Source: Apostichopus japonicus (taxonomy: Eukaryota; Echinodermata; Holothuroidea; Aspidochirotida; Stichopodidae). Taken from it: a stretch of 64,000 bases of DNA. The position numbers and the translations under genes were made by a program. This document shows positions 25,846 to 39,200 of the stretch, piece after piece. The notes beneath the pieces were generated by a model. That model made no database searches. It saw nothing but the letters and a program-made list of their open reading frames with translations, and was not told the DNA's origin. The stretch is from positions 13,376,678 to 13,440,677 of the forward strand of contig NC_092579.1 of assembly GCF_037975245.1 (NCBI RefSeq), read 5' to 3'. The first letter of the stretch is position 1, and every line of letters starts with the position of its first letter.

Positions 25846-26894
25846 ATACAATTGATGTTATTGTTTCTATATTTTCTCCTTTCATTGCCTCCCCGCTCCC
25901 CCCCCCCCCCGCCCCCTCCGCCCCACTGCTTTCAACACTGGCAATCTTATAATGTATATGTTGCGGTGCAATATGCTATAGAAACCGGGTACGCCACTAA
26001 AATGTTTCGGAAACCAGGTGTCATCCCACTTTTGCATTTCATCAGAGGTCTCAACGATGACTTTTCGATGATTCGATGGGTTTTTTCCCCTTTGGCATGA
26101 GATTCGTAGCTTTTAATGATAATGTTTTGTCACAATGTTGCACAGCTTGAGCTAGGAAGTTTACACAAATTTTCGTTACCGTAAAGCAACGCTTCACCTT
26201 GTGCGTCACCTTCATATGTGGTTCCGTTAAAGTGAAACGATTTTTCCCCCTTTCCTCTTGTAAAACTAGATTGATAGAGTAAATACACTCCGAGACTAAA
26301 TCAAACATTTTATCTCCTTACATCACAGACAGAAGCAATCAAACTAAAGTGCACATTGTCGCTACATCTTGTCGGAGTAATCAGTAAAGAATAAACGTCA
26401 AAAGGTAAACTTGCAAGAAAAGGGAAGAAAAAAAGGAGACTTCAGTAAAAAAAAAAAAAAAAAAAAACCTCACCTATAGGCTCACAAGAGAGAATCAGGG
26501 CGGATCAAAGTCTTTATAAAGGACCACAAATGGTGGATTATGAGACATATGTAGATGGCATCGAGAATTTAGAAACTTAAACAAGGAGAAAGAGTAAGAA
26601 AAGAAATTAAACAGAATTTAAAGGCCAGATTGGAAACAAACAACAGTATAAGTGGCCCAAAGATGGCAACGGAGAAGACTGCCCTATAGGTTAATAATCC
26701 CATTCAGAATATACATTAATGGTTGAACCATTTGGGGCTTCTGAAAAATAAGTGTTTATGCCTTTAATTTGTTGTGATCAAAAGTCACTAGACTTGGAGC
26801 ATTAATTAAAGTGGGAGTTGTTGCAACAGTAGGAGAACGACTTAGAAACTCTACCAAGAGACTGATTTGCTTCTTTGAGTGAACTCTAAACTGT

Positions 26895-27078
26895 TGTACT
26901 TTTCGCCCTTCCCTTCCCTTCCCTCCCCTCCCTCCCTCCCCCATCCCTTCCCTTCCCTTCCCGTCACCTTTATCCTTATGTTTTTTCTTCTTCTTACTCT
27001 ACTCCCCGTCGATTACTATTGGTCTCTCTCTCATTCCATGCTCCTCCCTCCCCCTCCCCCTCCCCCTCCCCTCCCCCT
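26895..27078 (+). repeat. Two polypyrimidine microsatellites, (CCCTT)n-like and (CCCTC)n-like
   Basis: CCTTCCCTTCCC arrays near 26,905-26,965 and TCCCCCTCCCCC arrays near 27,040-27,078, separated by ordinary sequence. Confidence 0.8.
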
Positions 27079-27079
27079 T

Positions 27080-29300
27080 TTTATGGCCGTTATCCTCCTG
27101 ACCAATAAATAATATTATGCATCTATAATGTCCCATCCCTTCTCAACTGGATATGTTTTAGAAGTACATGTAGATTGACCTAAAACTTCGAGATGAAATA
27201 AAAATAAAAATTAAAAAAAGAGGGGAAGGGTGTAAATATCCTCGAAATTTTCGCGCGCTTATATATGCCTCGAATTAGATTTTAACAACAGGACACTCGC
27301 AAAATCAAATAACGTGTGCTGAAGGGTGTACACGTCTATTCCTCACACCCTCCTCACCAAACACACATTCGATGAATAACCTTTTCTCTGTCCACCTCTC
27401 ACACCACAACATTTAACGATCCTGACCGAGGAAGGTCTTGGCTGGAGCATTCTGACAAAATGAAAACAAACAAAAAAACAAGCTAAATTTACATTCACGA
27501 TTAGCGGACCCATTAGAGGAAAACAAAACGTGCCAGCTGCTAAAAGCGTTCTTCTTTTAATAATTCGTCATTAACCTTTTAATGTATATTTTAGACTGTC
27601 AAGAATTTCCTCTCTGTGAGCCTTTTGATACATAACAGTGAGATTTCTGTAATCTGATGACATTATGATAAATTGATGTCTGCGTGTGGTATGAACTGCA
27701 TATGTAATGGAAAAAAGAAAAACCCTTTCTAATTTGCCATGCCCAACATTCAACTATATAGACAACAAAATAAATTGAATTTTGTTATTCAAAAAAGGTT
27801 GTGCGATTTGTCAATTGTGAAGAGCATATTCTAAAACGTGGAATAATATTGCCAAAATGAGTTGTTTTGTGGAGATCCCGATACAAGTTTTTGTAAATCT
27901 AAGATATGATTAATTTTAGACATTCTACTTGCAAAATAGTATGTTTTTTTTTTCAATTGAGTTACCTATGCTAACAAGTACAGGATTGATGATTTAATGA
28001 TTTAGTTAAAGGTAAATACATACAGTATCGAAAAGTTCTTGAATGTTGACAAAATTCACCGACTTAACGTTTGCTCTTTGACTAACGGTGAGGTGGGGGA
28101 TCACGCCCCCCTGTCGACCCATTTTTCGCACACCGATGATAAATGGTCACACGTATTATACAGAACCCAACGCACAAACACAAAGACCCACACACACACC
28201 ATCGAATTAAAATGTGGATAGGCTTCGAAACGGCTGTGTACTAGAAGTATATAATCCATGGTTTATATTTCCGAGGACATGAACATGTTTTGTATAGTTT
28301 GTAGAATCTACCGAAATAAACAACATCTCTGTCTATTGTTTGAGGCCTCAAAGGTCTTGACTTCTGTCGGATTTACAGAAATATTGCGCAACAATCCTTT
28401 TTTGTATTATTGCGTCTAATTTCTTTCTTTTCCTGTTTTTTTTTTATAAAAGTTTGAATTGCGAGGTTTTTATCATTAGTATTATCTTGGATATGTTATT
28501 GTTTGATATTGTTAATCTAGTGCATATTTAACATGTCTTAATGTATTTACTGAAGTTAAATTTTAGGGTAAAACGGAACTGCTTTGTGCTAACAGAAACA
28601 CGTAATGAAGGCTGCTTCTTTAAAGGGACTTACAACCTTTTAATCTTTTCGAATGCTCTGAATGCAATATATGAAGTTCAGCGAGGTCTTTGAAATTATA
28701 CAGTTGAATGAAACACAGAATCATGTTACATGTTAAGAGATTAATTTATGTTCTAATTTGATACCGTTAATGTAAATCAGAGGTGGGCTCGAAATTGGCC
28801 TTGTGCGACCCTCAGTGAAAGTTTTTATCTATAATCCGCTGTCTGGCAATACTTCAAGACGAAGTAACTCTCCCATGAGATAAGCAAAAATATTACATTA
28901 TGTGGAAACTAAACGATCAGAAACCTGTATACCTTAACCATGCCCATTAGTTATGCTGAAATATCCTTCATTAAAAAGTACCTTATAAGTAAATCGCCTT
29001 TTTTTCCTTTCGGATAGTTTAATTAATTCTTTGCCACATTTGATTTATGATTGCTTATATAGATATTATAAATGTATATTTTCTCGGGCTGCATTCATAT
29101 ATGGTTTTGAAACCTCGCGGTTTGTAGAAAATATGAAATGGAGCATCCTGGGGTCCGCCGCACTTTGCCCATGCGCCTGTGACGTAGAGTACGGTTTATT
29201 ATTATTATTATTATTAGTATTAGTATTATTATTATCATTATATTTATTTATTTCTTAATTAACGTACTTTCGACGTTACGTGGAAACCCTTACATGTTAC
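27080..29300. other. Gene-free AT-rich interval
   Basis: Contains (CA)n at about 28,187-28,200 and (ATT)n at about 29,198-29,250 only. Confidence 0.4.
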
Positions 29301-29301
29301 T

Positions 29302-29817
29302 TTAACCTGAAGATGGCGCTGTTATAGTTTGCACTATACCACAACGCATGTCCGGATTCCCGGTTTGGGTTGAAACACGAAATGAAACAGAGCCAGTTGT
29401 TCTATGAACTCTAACGTAATTTAGGCAAGATTGTGTAACCCTGGAACTCTGGCAAATATCAACTAATAGCCGTAAGTCGTTTGCTTCGGTTGATGGATTT
29501 CTGGATGGCTGTCGTAAATGTCGACAACCATGCCTTGTATAATGAGAATCTGCGGATACATTTTGTAACACTTTCGCCATCTTTGTTTGCTCCTTCAGGC
29601 TCTCTCTTTGTCGCCTCCTTTTTGTTATCTCTTTTTTTTTGGCTGAAAACTCGTAACAGCTCTTTTCAAAGAGACACCACACCGTCACACTTGAATGTGT
29701 TTTTAAGTACTGTCTTTCTGAAATAATCGCGACTAAATCATTAATTTTTAATGAAAATATGGCGGCTTGCCGAACGACAACTCCTTGTGGAGTAGTAGAT
29801 AACATAGTCTGAAACAA
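29302..29817 (-). CDS. Unrecognised 171-codon ORF
   Basis: The longest open frame in the window. The middle is very basic (SAKKKEITKRRRQR) and the C-terminal half contains several Thr/Ser-rich stretches ending ITAPSSG. The DNA at 29,280-29,600 keeps more CpG than its neighbours. No known domain, signal peptide or membrane segment is seen. It may be chance, a transposon relic or an exon of an unrecognised gene. Confidence 0.2.
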   Translation of the reverse strand: MFQTMLSTTPQGVVVRQAAIFSLKINDLVAIISERQYLKTHSSVTVWCLFEKSCYEFSAKKKEITKRRRQRESLKEQTKMAKVLQNVSADSHYTRHGCRHLRQPSRNPSTEANDLRLLVDICQSSRVTQSCLNYVRVHRTTGSVSFRVSTQTGNPDMRCGIVQTITAPSSG

Positions 29818-30351
29818 AAAATGGGTACATGAAATTCATTTTCATGAGTGTTAATTAGAATAACCTTATGAGAGAAGTGTGGTAGTGGCTCGATGAGTAG
29901 GGCGGGGGAAGGGTGGGGGTGGGGGGTAAGATCCCATTCGAAGGAGAGCATTACTAGCTATGTTTTAATTCCCAATGAAAAGGACGGCTTGGATAATTAA
30001 AAAAAACTGTTTTTTTAAAGAGAGTCTAAAGCAAATAAAAGAAGACTAAGTGAAATTCATTTAAAAATTAAGGTAACCTTGTCACAATTAACTGAAGGTA
30101 GAGTAAGCGCGAGGGGGGGGGGGATATCTCGTTCGATGGATTGAGGGAGAGCAATAATAATTGTATTTTACATACAAATTGCAGTAAAAATACAGAATTC
30201 ACGACAAGCCGCTTTGGACTGAAGTGATTGCTGTTTATTCTGGACGCATTCCAGACTGATCAACTTGCTTATAATTTTGTCAAATTTCGATAGAAATGAA
30301 AGCCTGATATTGAACAAAATTAGTGTCAGCAAAGAGGTTTTTGTTATAAAA

Positions 30352-30480
30352 GCATGATTCTCAACCTGGGGTCCTATAGAGGGTCCAACATTCATGGGCG
30401 GTCCGTGTAGGATTAGGGGTCTGCAGGGGGTCCCCGGAAAACTGTGATACGTCAATGGTGAACCGGTCCGTCAACATTTC
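30352..30480. mobile_element. Possible hAT terminus fragment
   Basis: GATTCTCAACCTGGGGTCC resembles the common CAGTGATTCTCAACCTGGGG hAT end, followed by GGGGTCTGCAGGGGGTCCCC. The opposite end is not recognisable. Confidence 0.35.
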
Positions 30481-31243
30481 GACGACTTCTTTTATGTAGA
30501 TACGCTGTCAGAAAGTTTGCCAGAGACCCCCACCTCGCGCAAAGAATAAACAATCTTCTTCTTTCTTTCTCATCTCAGCCCCAACTATGGTGGAACTGAG
30601 GCGATTGGTGATACTCCCTATGGTGAGGAGGCAGTGTATATTTCTTTATTGGTTTATTCAAAGGTTGAGAATTTAGATAGGTGCTAAAAATGAACAAGCC
30701 GTACATGCGCTTCAGAGTCCGCAAAACATTAAAAAACATCTCTCAGTCACCAAGGTATAACCATACACGAATAATTCTTATACCCCTGGTTGAGCCTGAC
30801 TGTGTGAAGGTGTCTTTATTATTAAATGCCTCATACAAGAATAAACAAAGGAAACCAAACCAATTGAGTGAATTACTTTAAAGACGTAACCGGCAGATCA
30901 CATGAAACGATGAGAAATCGCAGAGAACGTATATCACACACTGAGAATATAAGTAAGTTATATCGATACATATTATACAACTTAACTTCTCTTGGAGGTT
31001 GTAACAGTGTCGGTATACGGACGAGGTGGGTGTTACTATAGATATACTTTACCCCCCCCCCCCCCTCCCCCCACTTGCCCTTCCCCATTGGCAGACTGAC
31101 TAGTACAAAAACAAATCCCAGTGTACAGTACATATAACATGTTTGTGCGGTAAACCTAAATAGCCGAAAATTCTCATGTGCAATATATATCACCATTTTG
31201 CAACTATATGCACCTTCCATTTTACCAATCTTTCTCTAAGGAG

Positions 31244-31468
31244 TGTGGCCACCCCTCCCCTTATACCCATTCCCTGGGCGACATAACGTCTTCAGTAGGG
31301 TCCTGTCTAACCCCGCCCCCGGTACAAAAATGGTACCTGTGTCACTGACCAAGATAACATATACCGTATAACCCCTTTCCTTGACGACATAACGCCTCAG
31401 CCCCTCTCTCCCACCCCTCCCCTTCCCCCGTACACTGGTACCTTCGTCCCTGACAAAGATTAAGTACC
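31244..31468. repeat. Tandem duplication of about 110 bp, two diverged copies
   Basis: Both copies run CGACATAACG.C, then GTACA..(A)TGGTACCT, CACTGACCAAGAT / CCCTGACAAAGAT. Copy boundaries near 31,363. Confidence 0.65.
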
Positions 31469-32099
31469 TTATTCGCGCTGATCGCCTTCAACTCGTATTT
31501 TCACCTTTACCAATTCTATAGCCTACCCGTACTCAAACTGTTGTACTACAAGTCCGTCTGGTGATATTCCAGTAGACCAGAAAGGTTATCCGTCAATTAC
31601 AGGATAAATCATTTTATTTATTTGTCCACCATTTGAGACACCAAAGAATCTTCTTGTAGACATCTGCAATAAATCTATCCCAGTAGGATCTCATGGATCA
31701 TGGATTAGCATTGACCAGTCCCAACTCGCCGAAAGGATAATTTATTTTCAAGAAATATAGCTTGATTGACACAGAGGGTAACGAGGTAAAGACCTCCCCC
31801 CCCCCCCTTCTAAAAAACAGTTGACAATTGCAGAATGTTAAATAGATACATTTGTAAGCTACACTCTGCAGGCTTCTCTTTGAAAATATGTAAATAGCTT
31901 TCCTTTTGGCATATGAAGCGTTTGTCCGGTCTGAGATTTGTCGGTTTTGGAATGTGATATAACTAACCTGGGAAAATATTTAATAACGTAAACCTATACT
32001 CATGTATCAAAAAAGAAGAACAAAACTTGTAAATAGCCTACATGGTTGTGTCCATTTACGAGTGTAATAGTATCGACAATATTCTATTAAGTTTACAGT

Positions 32100-32479
32100 C
32101 ACAATATGGTCCACAGTATGGTTGCCTGTTGAACTCAGAATTAAGTTCAAAGTACTGCTCCTGGTGTATAAGTGCATTCATGGAATGGCACCCGCCTATT
32201 TGTCAGACGATCTGTCCTTCCAGGTCAATACTCGTTATACCTTGCGGTCTAGCAATACACTCACTCTCACTGTTCCCAGGACTAAACTGAAAACCTATGG
32301 CGACCGTGCCTTTCCATCAGCCGGGCCCAAGCTCTGGAATGGTCTGCCCATATCTGTGCGGAGTTCTCCTACTCTCAGTCAGTTCAAGTCTTGCTTGAAG
32401 ACTCATTTTTTTCAAGTTGGCGTTCTATTAGGGTTGTACAGCGCTTAATACTTCGTAGATTTTAGCGCTTTATAAGTTC

Positions 32480-32519
<40 letters not shown>
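32100..32519 (+). mobile_element. 5'-truncated LINE 3' end (CR1/L2-like reverse-transcriptase tail) with (ATT)n
   Basis: The frame from about 32,119 to 32,448 reads WLPVELRIKFKVLLLVYKC, then YKCIHGMAPAYLSDDL, TYGDRAFPSAGPKLWNGLP and SFKSCLKTHFF. This is the classic C-terminal block following the reverse-transcriptase domain in CR1/L2/Jockey-group LINEs. It is followed by GCGCTTAATACTTCG...AGCGCTTTATAAG, typical of their 3' ends, and an (ATT)n microsatellite at 32,484-32,518. The frame is intact here but the rest of ORF2 is missing, as in reverse-transcription-truncated insertions. Confidence 0.85.
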
Positions 32520-32855
32520 GCAATCAATTTCTATGTAATACTGTTTTGTGTCTGCTCGTGATGGATATCCACATGCAGGGCCTCGTGATCGGAGAAGTCG
32601 GACCCCTGGTAGGGATTCTGCCTAGTATTCTCCATAGAAAATAAAATTGAAACCCATGTGCAATTTCTTGTATTCTAAAGATAAATTAAATTCACACAGC
32701 TTGATTTCCATGTCTTTTCTTGTATGTGTGAAATTTCAGCTATACGTTTTAGATTGCAAGATAAGGTAGGCAATTCAGGTATAGGGAGGCTAATGTTGAT
32801 GCTACTATTAACTTTTCATTTTCTATTCTTAAGTTTTTCTTTCTTTATTCTTTTT

Positions 32856-32905
32856 GGGGAGTCTCCTACTTTGTTAAGCCTTACAGGCTTTATAGGAGAC
32901 TTCCC
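32856..32905. repeat. Nested hairpin, possible LINE 3' UTR relic
   Basis: Outer arms GGGGAGTCTCCTA (32,856-32,868) and TAGGAGACTTCCC (32,893-32,905) pair with one G-T position. An inner AAGCCT-TAC-AGGCTT hairpin sits inside. It lies 340 bp after the LINE end. Confidence 0.6.
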
Positions 32906-33548
32906 GTCACACTGTAAATTGTGATGAAACAAAATATACAAATGTTAGTACGCACTGGCACAAAGTGCCCCTTTTTCGCAAATTATGAATGCCCTTTCGT
33001 TAAATGAAAAATGCACCCTTTCAATGAAAAGTTGTAATTTTCTTCACATAAATAGTGACCTTTTTCTCGAGAAATTGAGAAAACAGTTACAAAGAATGAA
33101 GTATTTTGTTGTTGTAAAATTACATTAACCAAAAAAACTCGGGGATTGAAAAGAGCAGGTTTGTTTATACTGAAAATTGTGGTACAGACTACAGACAATT
33201 TTAATGGAATGTTTTGAAGCGATTTTGGTTGACTTACTCAAATCAAATCTCATATCCATCCCCCACCCGGGATTCGGATACCCCCCCCCCACAACTCTCA
33301 CCCTCTTCCTTCGAATAAGTATAAGCAAATCAGGTTTAAAGATGAGCTCTCAAACTGAAGTTAAGTTATCATATCTGGATACTCAATAATATTCATCACG
33401 TTACGACATGAGTTCTTCGCTAGATGGCGAGCTCATCTAATGTTTATTTTAGTGTCATTTTCAAATCTAATAATAACATTCATCCAATACTTTTCTTTGC
33501 CGTTATTCCTAAAAAAAATGTGGCCCAAAGTACTGCAGCAAGTCTGGA

Positions 33549-33612
33549 ACGTAACATCGGGTAAACGTGTTGTTCTTGAGACTTATCGTAACATCAGGTA
33601 AACGTGTCGTTT
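33549..33612. repeat. Short tandem duplication, unit about 38 bp
   Basis: CGTAACATCGGGTAAACGTG and CGTAACATCAGGTAAACGTG, each followed by T(T/C)GTT and ACTTATCGTAA. Confidence 0.75.
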
Positions 33613-36218
33613 TTTAAACTTATCGTAAGATCACGAATACGTCTCTTGTTCTTGTCACCATGTTATTTGAAACTTTATGTTCACCAAATCTGTAGATGTA
33701 CTTATTTATTTATTTGTTGACTTTCTACGTGCTAAAATGTCTTTTCCAGCCATTTCGACAGATGAGCCTTATATGATTAAAAGTAAACTCTCGTAACTGA
33801 AATTTGATCTTGGAATAGAACCTGCAATGCTGTCACAAGTACATCGATGCCTGTATTCATTGTCCGTCACTTGTTCACAAGGGTACGTCTTATTATGGTT
33901 TGTATGGTATGAACTGACAGTCGAAGGAATCTCACCCCCCCGCCAACCCCCCCCCCCCCCCCACAAAAAAAATATGAGAAAATAAATAAATGAGATCTCT
34001 GTTACGACAATTAAGTTATACCAGATAGCAGGATATTTGTAAATCGAAAAAAAAAATTGTAATCGCCGAAAGATTGCTGAGACTTTGCCACTCCATTTTT
34101 TTTGTCTATTCTGTGGTTGGTTAGAATTTCTACATATAATCAGATTTTCAATCACGAACTCTTGCCGTTATAAAAACTATATTTAGACTGAAGACTACTT
34201 CTTATTTAACAACAGGGCATCTGTATTTACGTGAATCGCGTGAATGACAAGAAATGGTTTTTAGTGGTTTAGTATAACAGATGCAATAAAATCACATATT
34301 TCGTATACTTTTGTAGAAAAAGTAGACGGTATTGAATATATAGAAATTGTTAAATTTGAGACAATGTTGCTAAATTCCATTTATGGTGGTCCATCTATTT
34401 TTGAGATGATCATACATCAATCAAGTCTTACATGCGTATAGTTATCAATAGTACGTAAATAAAAGTTCTTTGTGGCAAAGTTGGTTGTAGGTCATTTTAG
34501 TCTCGTTGTATGCAGCCTTTTGACTTGTTTTCAGTAAATTTGTTGGTACTTTTCTATACCAAAATATGTTTACAATTAATATTCAACTCTTTCGGATACT
34601 GACAGCAACAACAAAAATTACTCTGAAAACTTTCTGTGAGACGAAAATGTCTAGAATCGAAAAGAATGATAATAATAAAATTTAAAATATGTTCATTTGA
34701 TGCAAAATCAAGGAAAGTGTTTTAGTTTGATTAATCACCGCGATCTAATTCTAAGAACTACCAAATGTAGTATCGATATATTATCGATAAAGACAGGAAA
34801 TAAAGACAGGAAATACAGCAGAATGAAAACAAAACAAAAGCAAAGAAGACTATCTCGTTAAAATTTGAAATTATTATTTGAAGAAAATGTAATATACAAA
34901 TAACAGTTTTACTTATTTTTGGTATTAACTATACCAATATTAGCTTAAAATATAAATCTATTCATTATTAAAAAAGACATGATGAAAAACGACTGTAAAT
35001 CCATTTGATATCAAATATAACTTTATACAGCACATTTCAAGAAGAACATTGTAATAAAAAGAATAATTCCAACCATCGTGCCTCTCTCATTTAAACCTGA
35101 CATGTCTATATTAAAATGACATTTCATTGTGTGTAAAACTATTTAAAATCCTGTTCATTAAAATTACTTTTTTTTCCAAATATAATCTGTCCTGATGTAT
35201 TCCCTATTATGACAAAATTGGTGATGTTAAGAAATGATTCATCACCCTCATATTTCTTTCAAGGCATAAAAAAACTTGAAAAACACAAAATATTAAATAT
35301 GGTCCCTTACCATGTAAATAAGAGTTTTCAAAAAAGTTTTCAAATTTCACATTTAATGATAATTATGTTTGATAAAATTACATGTGATAATTACATATGA
35401 TATAATACTGCATGGATAGAAAACATGGAATGCCCTCCTCCCCCCCCCCCCTCCCAACCCATCTTTATCCATAATAAAATTGATACATATTCATATGTGA
35501 CAATGTATCTGCTACATTCTTGTTACATTAATCACTCATTTAAATACTATTTCATTGTTATTGCTTATAATGTACATTATCTCTCATATCACACCTCTCC
35601 CTGCAAACAAAAATTCAGGGTTTAATATTAATAGCATATTACATTGATGCTATATCACAATACCATCCAGGCAGTTACAACAATTTTATGTGCTGGTACC
35701 ACTCTAGGCTGTCATGATTCGATGCACTCGTACTGACAGTATGAGCGATTTGAAACACGATGTGAAAGTACAGGCTTAACAGGTGACAATGTAGTTTGTT
35801 TTATGCATCACAAGGGTATTTTTTTGGCCCTGAGAACACCTGAGAGGCCGATGTAGGCCTATGACTCAGATTCCAAGTAAAAAAGAGTCTGAATCGAACA
35901 CAGACAGACTTCCAATGGATGTTCTAATATGGGAATTCAACCAAGCGTTTGCAACTTTCAACTTAAACATAAACTACTTGAAGAGTTGAGTTGTACATGT
36001 ACATGCATGTCTGAGTCTGACAAAGTTCAACGGTTGAGTCTGAAAACTTTTGAAGTAGACCATCTGTTTTGAATCAGTTCTGCTTCATCTCAAATAATCC
36101 ATGTTTTCATCGCCCGACAGATTCAGAAGCGCTGCATTTTAACTTAAAATAAGACACTGGGTCGGTACTCTCCAAATCTCCAGAGTGGAACGATACTGAC
36201 TTGCATGTTCAAGCCCCG
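33613..36218. other. Gene-free interval downstream of ENDOV
   Basis: Contains poly(C) at 33,947-33,962 and 35,441-35,451 and the tandem TAAAGACAGGAAA at about 34,789-34,812. The ENDOV 3' UTR should end here. Confidence 0.4.
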
Positions 36219-36257
36219 TCATGAATCACGCAACTTCTTCTTGGAGAGAATATCTGC
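36219..36257 (-). CDS. ENDOV: ENDOV terminal coding exon 8 (residues 235-246, stop)
   Basis: After acceptor CCACAG this exon reads ADILSKKKLRDS and a TGA stop. The ADI start follows VRQ exactly as in vertebrate ENDOV (VRQADI). The basic tail is much shorter than in mammals. No clear AATAAA was identified on the minus strand in the next 600 bases. Confidence 0.85.
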   Translation of the reverse strand, partial: ADILSKKKLRDS

Positions 36258-39200
36258 CTGTGGAAAACAAGATTGGTCGACTCAAAAGATGTTGTGGAAA
36301 AATAGCAGCATACAACGAATATTAATCGATGTGAACAGTGGAATTAAAACAAGTCAAAGTCACGTGGAAGCCAGATTAGTTGCGGCAGACAACAAACCTG
36401 TTACCAATTTTCTGCTTTTAGTTCAGACTCACTTTAAGATAAACGTTTATTATTTTTGGGTTAAGTTAATGAGCTTGTCCTATCTGAAATAAATCTGTTC
36501 TGTTTTTACAATCAATTCATACAGCAAGACTTCAATACAGTACAGTATATATCAGAGAAAAAACATACAACATCATGAAACAAAACAAAAATCTTTGAAA
36601 GGCAAAAAAAGACAAAGATTTAGAGGACAGAACAGATCAATTTGATTTCAGTAATATGAGAAACTATTTTTGATAAATTACAATTATTTCCATCAAAAAG
36701 TTTTGTACCATGATTCTCGTTAGATGTCCTTACCTGTCTAACAGGTTCAGGGATCCTGTACTTGCAACACTTATGAACCAGCTTAGTAGCAGTGTCCAAG
36801 CAGATCTTGTGACCAACAGAGACAAACACTGGATTGCAACTGTCTGCCGTACTCTTCAAAGCCTGAGGAACAGCAAAGAGATAATACAAAGGACATTTAA
36901 ATTCACGAAAACTTGATTCTGAGAAAGAAATTCAAAATGAATATGTTGTTCAATAATACAGCAAGTTCTTTCCATTAGCAGATCTGAGTTTAACATGATA
37001 AGCCCAAAGCAAGAAAAGTCATTACAAAGCAACATAAAAAACCATGAATTTTGATGAAATAAAGATCATGAAAATATAACTTGCAACACCATTGCCATTG
37101 CCAATTTTGAATGTTTTTTCTTTTTTTCAATGTCATCTTATTGCATATGTTTGAATTCTATTTTAGTTTTATTATAATTGTATTATTTTTATGCTACTTT
37201 ATTATGCTACTAGTTTTTTATATATATTTCAGGGCCTCTGGGGAGATAAGCTTTACGCTAATCGAGTATACCCCCTTTAATGTTAAATTAATCAATTTCA
37301 ATTTAGTGGACAACGACTGTGTCCGGTACAGGTAGCATTGTACAAGCACTGAAAGATGTCCGTTGCACTAACTGCGTTGATTGAACATTCTTACTCGAAC
37401 ATAGTGATTAAGTTTTTTATTTATTTCAGGGTAACTTCATGGTAATGGTTATGGGATACTGGAAGAGAGATGAAAGGAAATTCCACCAGACACAGAAATG
37501 ATTTTGATGGTTCAACCTGATATTTCTTGCACTATTATTCATTCAAAGACAGTTTCAGAAAGACAGCTGAACTGTGTCAAGTCTAGGATCTAAGTAAACC
37601 ACAATCTGATCTGAGAACACAAGAGTTAACTGTTTTCTTCTTATCTCAATTAAAATGGGGGGGGGGGGTATGAACCAGCATCTTGCAGAGGTTGAATGGA
37701 GAACACAGGGGTAGCTGGAATATTTACTAATAGTCTTTAAGACTGGGATAAAGTACAACAGTAACCAGTTGTTATCTAATATGTTTACCTAGGAGGATTT
37801 CTGAGAATTCTAGCAAAGGGGAACAAGTGGCTGGCTGGCATCAGGTGGGAGGTGAGGAGCAGTGAACAAACTTGAGAAAACAGGAAGTCAGGGAGTAATT
37901 ATTGAAACTTACAAGAACAAAGTTGTGACAGTGTTATGGTAAAAGTACAGAAAAACAATAACTTTAATGCATGAAAACACTTCATACCTTTCATTACATT
38001 AAAACTGTTGGGTTGAAAACTTGAAATGCAACATTGTTAAAAGGTTGTTTTCCTCACACTTCAAAGTTATGAAACAAATCTTCATCATAGAGTTTTGCAG
38101 CAAATTTACAAACCTTTCCCCAAACTTTCTGTGAGTCTCCAACGAGATTAAATGAATCTCCATTGTCTTTTAGGTGCTTCGTTTTCTATGAAAGATGAGA
38201 AATAACCAACAGTAAGTTATTGAAAATAAATTATTTTATTTCAAAATAATCCCAAAATTACTAATCCATCTAGAAAACAGGACTAGTTCTTTTAAGCTGC
38301 ACATTTCAGTGTTTGTATTCAAAATCATGCAGCCCAAATTTGATTGATAACTCTTATTAAAGTACAAGATCAGATCCCTCTCAACATAAACTTATTTACC
38401 TTACCATGGGGGAAATGAAGAAATTTAGATATAAAATTCAAAGGTTTCAAATGAGAGAAAAAAAAGATAAGATCGAGATTGAAAGTGTGGGACTAAAAAA
38501 CTTTTCAACATTGCATTATATGTTGCAAACCTCGCTAATAAGATATATGCAAATGGCTGTAACCACAACGACCTTACACTCCCGGACGGAATGAGTATCA
38601 AAGTCAACTTGACTGTGAAAGCAATTGATGGCTTTATGACAATTAACTTCAGCCCAAAGTTGAAAATGAGAAATATGCTGTACTTGCTTAAAAGATTTGT
38701 GGGTCTAGGATCAGCATTGATATTTTTTTTCTTCAAAAGTAACAGATTTTATTAAGGTAATAAAACTTTACTATTCCATTGATGTAGCTAGCTTGTCATA
38801 AAGCATATATATGTTTTAATGATTTATTTTCAAAGGGAAGGGGGAATTGGGGGGTAAATTATGTTGCAACCACATCCAGACAGGTTCAATCCAGTTATGG
38901 ATATCTTACCTTTTTTTGGAAATGTTCGTCTTTTTCTAAACCATCAATCTGCATCAGTTTCTTGGCAATGCCAATGCAAGGGATATCAGTCAGAACACCA
39001 AGATGGCATGCCACACCAAATCCTTTAGAGAAAAAATTAAACAGATATATACATATACACATATATGAATATACCCTGATATTTGTTAAACCTCCTTTGT
39101 TAAATCCTCCATTTTTGTTATGTGTGCAGTACACATTGAGATTATAAAACATACACATTGTGTACAAAAGACAGAACAGTAGGGGCTCCTATATTAACGT

